DNA of 64,000 nt from Ulva prolifera. Its lineage: Eukaryota > Chlorophyta > Ulvophyceae > Ulvales > Ulvaceae. A program made the position numbers and the translations under genes. The notes below the pieces were generated by a model. That model saw only the letters and a program-made list of their open reading frames with translations, did not search any database and had not been told where the DNA came from. The DNA is taken from contig CM041199.1 of NCBI GenBank assembly GCA_023078555.1, forward strand, positions 930,001 through 994,000, in the 5' to 3' direction. This document shows, piece by piece, positions 60,176 to 64,000 of the stretch. Each line of letters opens with the position of its first letter. Within the stretch, counting starts at the first letter, position 1.

Positions 60176-63100
60176 GTGGCCCAGTGTTCGCCCGGTCTCA
60201 TCGGGCTGCTTATCACGACTAGCATCAACTCCTGATCTCGAGCACCGCACGATATGGCATCACACTGCTGTAGACGCTCGCTGAAATGTATCTGTGGGCT
60301 GTCTCTTGCGTGGCTCCTGAACCTCTGCGTTTTGCGCATGTTGCCAGGACAGCAGAGTTACTGATGGCACCAGCAACAGTCAGCTCATATAGCAACATTC
60401 AGCTGGGCCCGTGTGTCACGGTGCCCTCACTACCACGCCCTTTGCTACTTTCAATTACCCCCGCCTCAATGCATCAAGTGAGATCTGTTCCACGACGCTC
60501 TTAATCCGTTTGGGCCTGGCATGTCTGAAAAAATGCTGCAAGTTTACGGCACCCGGCACCGGAGGAGCAACAGCACCGCACACTGGCGCCACGACTGCGC
60601 ATGCTGCCGCAACCCAGTACACCGTGAAGCAGCGGCCCTGCGGATGGGGTTTGCAATTTCCCTGCCGTGGGAGGCCCCGCAGTGTGGCAGCTGGTGATCC
60701 CAGGCCGAGCCATACGCTGCTGGCGTCTGAGTCTAGCAGACACGGTCGCCAGGTCACTCCTGACATCTGCTGTTGCCCCAGGCACCCCAGGCTATCGCCA
60801 ACAGCAGTGCAACGCCCGCCACATTCTGTCACACACCGCCCTGACAACTCGCCATCCCACCTGGCCTTCTGGGGTGCTTCACATGCTTGGGAGGTACAGA
60901 TGTCAACTACCTTTCTCCGCACAAGGCCCGCCATCATGCCCGGAGCCCTCACAAGGCCTTGCTTTTCACAATTGTGATCACACCAGATGTGCTTGGCCGT
61001 CAACGCCCAACACTGTGGGCTTTGTGTGTTGGCCACGCTTACGAGGGCGCCCAGCTCTGCTGGTGCTGCACACGTGCCCTGTGCTGCACAGCGCTTCGGC
61101 CATGCGCCGCACGGCAGGTTCTAGCTTCCAGGCAGCACCACAGGCGGAATGTTCTTATGTATTTCCCACAGTTCCCTCCTGCCCGTCGCCCTCGCCGCCG
61201 GATGCCGCACACGTCCCCAATCGATCGACAGACACTGCCCTCCGCCAGCAGTCCCCCGGTCGCGTACAGGTGCGCAGTGTGAGCGCTCCGATATGATCTG
61301 TCTCTCCGCCTGGCGGCCAGTTCTGCGTGGACCCCTCCCTGGCGACACGAGTTACAGGGGACCCGTGCCGCACCGTGGCGCTCCGGCCGTGTGGATGCTC
61401 CTCTCCACGCCGCTACCGCAAGCTGTGCCAGAGTCATGCCTGGATGGAGCTGCTGCGGGTACCCATTGGACAGCTGCAGGCTCAGGCCGAGGTGGTAGGC
61501 CAAGTGCTGAGGCACCCCCGGTGGTTGTGGAGAGGCTGCGCGACGCCAGCGCGGCTGCCGCCCGTGCGCCTCCGTCCCTCTACAGCTGAGCTTTGGCCCG
61601 GCCGAGTTTCAGGTGGCCGGCGAGGCCACTTCAGGCGACAGGTGCTGAAGTTGGACCTCGAGACCGTGCCCGAACATTGGAGTCTGGTGGTGGATGTTCG
61701 GGCCCGTTGCCGCAGCTCTGGCGTCACCCTGGGACAAACACGGCGCGAGCAGGCCCGATGCACCGCCATCCGCTGTGTCGCTCATGTTACATGAGTGATG
61801 TGGCACACACACACACACACACATGCATGCTATCAAATCGCTCCATGGGGTGGTGGATCGGGTCCGCTGCATGAGCAGCACACGAGCGGGTGGCACACAG
61901 TAACCGAGGGGACTGACACACGCACGCGCACGCGCGCTGCCCTGGGGCGCCGAGTTTGCTGCTGCGCCCGCCCCGGGACGCCGAGTCTGCTGCTGCGCCC
62001 GCCCCGGGGCAGCCCAGTGCCGCGGCCAGCCCGTGCACTCCTTGCTCCGGGGCATCTGCTTGGATGCAGGGTTGTGCACATGTGGTGACCCTCTACAGAC
62101 TTATATACTCATGTGTGGCTGACTACTGCAGTATACTGTCGGCTGGGGTGCTGACTTCACAATGCACAATGTGCAGCATGATGCACTGATCAGTGCATCA
62201 AAGTTCGATGCGTGATGAGACTGCTGGAGACGCTCCCAGCCTCGTCTCCATGCAGTGTCTGCAAGGGCACATACAGGAAGGCCTGTACAGCACTCATAAC
62301 TTGCTCATGCCTCATGTTTGGAGGGGACTGCTTGCCTCGTGCAGCCTGCGCCTGCTTCGAGGAGGCGTCCGCGGGAGTGTTGCAGCTGACTCTGTGGGTT
62401 GATCAGTGTTGATGTGATTCGTGGCTGAGCATGGACATGACTGAGGCAGGGAGTTCCAGGAGGGTAGGCATGAATTCAGGCAGCCTCGGGAGGGAAGATG
62501 TCCCGTTGCATGTACCTTGGCAGGCTGCTGCTTCCAGGATGCTGCTTCCTTCATTTGTATTTGAGGGCGCCAGCCCCGCTTGCTATCACAGTGCACATCG
62601 CAGCGCTTACAGCTCGCAAACAGCAGACCAGCAGACGTGGCTGAGCTTTGATTTTGAGAGTCCTGGCAGGGAACGGATATCGCGACAGCTTGGCCAGAGC
62701 TGTTGCAGTGAGGTCCAGCTGCAGATGCACCGATGGAGCATCGACAGTTCGCGACCCCGGAAGTGAGCTGGACAGCCCGGAGCAGAGTTGTAGCTGAACA
62801 CGTGGGCAAAGATGGTGAGAGATCGTGAGGTAAACAACATCAAAGTGATTAGCAATATGCTTGACAGGACGCTGACAACTTTGGATCAACTGGGCCACAT
62901 GCTGAATGCATTGCAATCATGCACCGGTGAGTTGGTGATTTGCGTTCGGAACCTGAAGTGCTTTGCATGTCCAGACATGCTAGCGATGGGCAATATTCCT
63001 TCTAAGCCTTGACACCTTCGACACATGTACAACGATGCATCGTGTTGCCTGCCTCTTGGACCTTGTCCTTGCAACAGATGCAGCAGCAGCAGGCTGGTAC

Positions 63101-63739
63101 CGTGGTTGCGGCTGTGTCCACGCATTTTGCAGTTGGCCAATCATGCTTTTCGGAATTCTCAACTAGTCTGAGAATTAGCGTCTCAGCATGATGCCGCAGC
63201 ATAATTCCTGCTACACCAATGAATGAACTGACAGCACAGCCATCGAGGATGTTTGATCTGAGGCTATTCTGTACATGCTGCAAAGTGATGGTGAATATGT
63301 CATGATGCAGGCCGGTTGGTATGTCTGAAAGTGGAGGTAAACATGTGCATACTGGATATTAGGTCAGCCTGTGCAGTATGTGCAGTAGCCAGTCATCATC
63401 ATGGTACAGATGGGTCGAGACCTGACTGGATGCTGCTTGCCATTCAAGCAGTCGGTCTCATCCAGGACATTTCCAAAACAAGGTGTGTCAATGCATCTAC
63501 CAACCGCGTCAGTGGTGGTACACAACAACACTCCTCGTGCTCGTACAAACATGTCCATGTAACCGCCCAACCCAGTACTTTATACATAATTTCCGATCCT
63601 TCTCGAGTAATCTCATACTTTTTCACCATAAGCAATTGACAGCATTAGCACAACATCAGCGCTGGCAATGCTTTATCACTCCTCTGAAAAGAAAACGAGG
63701 CCGCATCAACCATAGTGGCGAAATTAAAAAGAGTAGAAA
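60176..63739. other. 3.6-kb spacer before NRT2 copy 3
   Basis: A GC-rich part (60.4-61.8 kb) has overlapping frames on both strands, for example plus 61327-61794 (contains VLKLDLETVPEHWSLVVDVR) and minus 60455-61036, with no domain recognised. A CA run lies at about 61805-61822 and a repeated GCTGCTGCGCCCGCCCCGGG unit at 61957-62009. From 62.8 kb the DNA is more AT-rich. Confidence 0.4.
62179..62200. repeat. 22-bp perfect palindrome
   Basis: TGATGCACTGA and its complement with no loop. Confidence 0.85.
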
Positions 63740-64000
63740 CTACGCTTCCACCTTGGCAGGATCTGACGGCTGAACATCAATACCTTCTTCTGCACGTTGC
63801 TTCGCACCCCGCTGCGACTTGGATTCCTGGGCAAACTTCATGGCAGCATCAGCGAGACCAGCAGCCCGCTCCTCCTCAGAGAACTCTCCAAGGTAGTAGT
63901 CCTCTTCCACCACACCCTCACGAGGGCCACACAGCATGCCTCCCCACATCGGGAAGTACACTGGCACGACAAGCAGAGTCACACACATCACCATGATGCC
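63740..64000 (-). CDS. NRT2: NRT2 nitrate transporter copy 3, 3' end only (cut by window edge)
   Basis: The last 86 codons of a third NRT2 on the same strand, ending in TAG at 63740-63742. It retains LLVVPVYFPMWGGMLCGPRE and EEDYYLGEFSEEERAAGL, then its own C-terminus (AEEGIDVQPSDPAKVEA). It corresponds to the end of exon 4 of the other copies. The rest lies to the right of the window. Confidence 0.93.
   Translation of the reverse strand, partial: GIMVMCVTLLVVPVYFPMWGGMLCGPREGVVEEDYYLGEFSEEERAAGLADAAMKFAQESKSQRGAKQRAEEGIDVQPSDPAKVEA

Noticed and set aside
51061-63739. NAR2, nitrate reductase or nitrite reductase between the NRT2 copies
   Set aside because: No molybdopterin, heme, FAD or siroheme motif and no NAR2-like secreted frame was seen; absence by eye is not proof.

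Overview
The window looks like nuclear DNA of a photosynthetic unicellular eukaryote. Its genes are broken by spliceosomal introns that I could follow by reading-frame phase. Exons are GC-rich, and donors are often GTGCGC with GCAG acceptors. The nitrate transporters have the plant and green-algal NRT2 layout. A green alga is my first guess, but other algal groups are not excluded because no phylogeny was possible. There is no bacterial-style operon, rRNA, tRNA or CRISPR array.

Layout. 0.6-1.5 kb (-): three exons of a dephospho-CoA kinase whose 3' part lies beyond the left edge. 2.2-5.8 kb and 11.4-14.0 kb (+): two exon clusters coding Ala/Pro-rich proteins of unknown function, possibly one gene, separated by about 5.6 kb of repeats. 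16.1-25.5 kb (-): a pentatricopeptide-repeat (PPR) protein gene of about eight exons with a long low-complexity N-terminus. 25.5-40.9 kb: gene-poor and rich in mobile DNA. It holds a 1.39-kb Mutator-like element with 9-bp target duplications, a roughly 105-bp MITE family, a 45-bp palindromic element family with 5-bp target duplications, double and triple hairpins, and two dispersed short repeat families. 40.9-44.1 kb (+): a complete five-exon prolyl 4-hydroxylase with a signal peptide and a C-terminal ShKT domain. 48.6-64.0 kb (-): a head-to-tail array of three NRT2 nitrate transporters, two complete and one cut by the right edge, with a small unrecognised gene and one or two unrecognised exon groups between copies.

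The genes do not form one pathway. The NRT2 array is the functional cluster: high-affinity nitrate uptake at the plasma membrane. No NAR2 partner, nitrate reductase or nitrite reductase was recognised here. The two complete NRT2 copies are mosaics. Exon 2 appears identical and exon 3 nearly so, while exon 1 differs at roughly 12 percent of bases and introns 1 and 3 cannot be aligned, a pattern expected of gene conversion. The most unusual material is the palindromic DNA at 34-39 kb and 22 kb. Long runs of 16-23 G or C occur repeatedly in introns and intergenic DNA.
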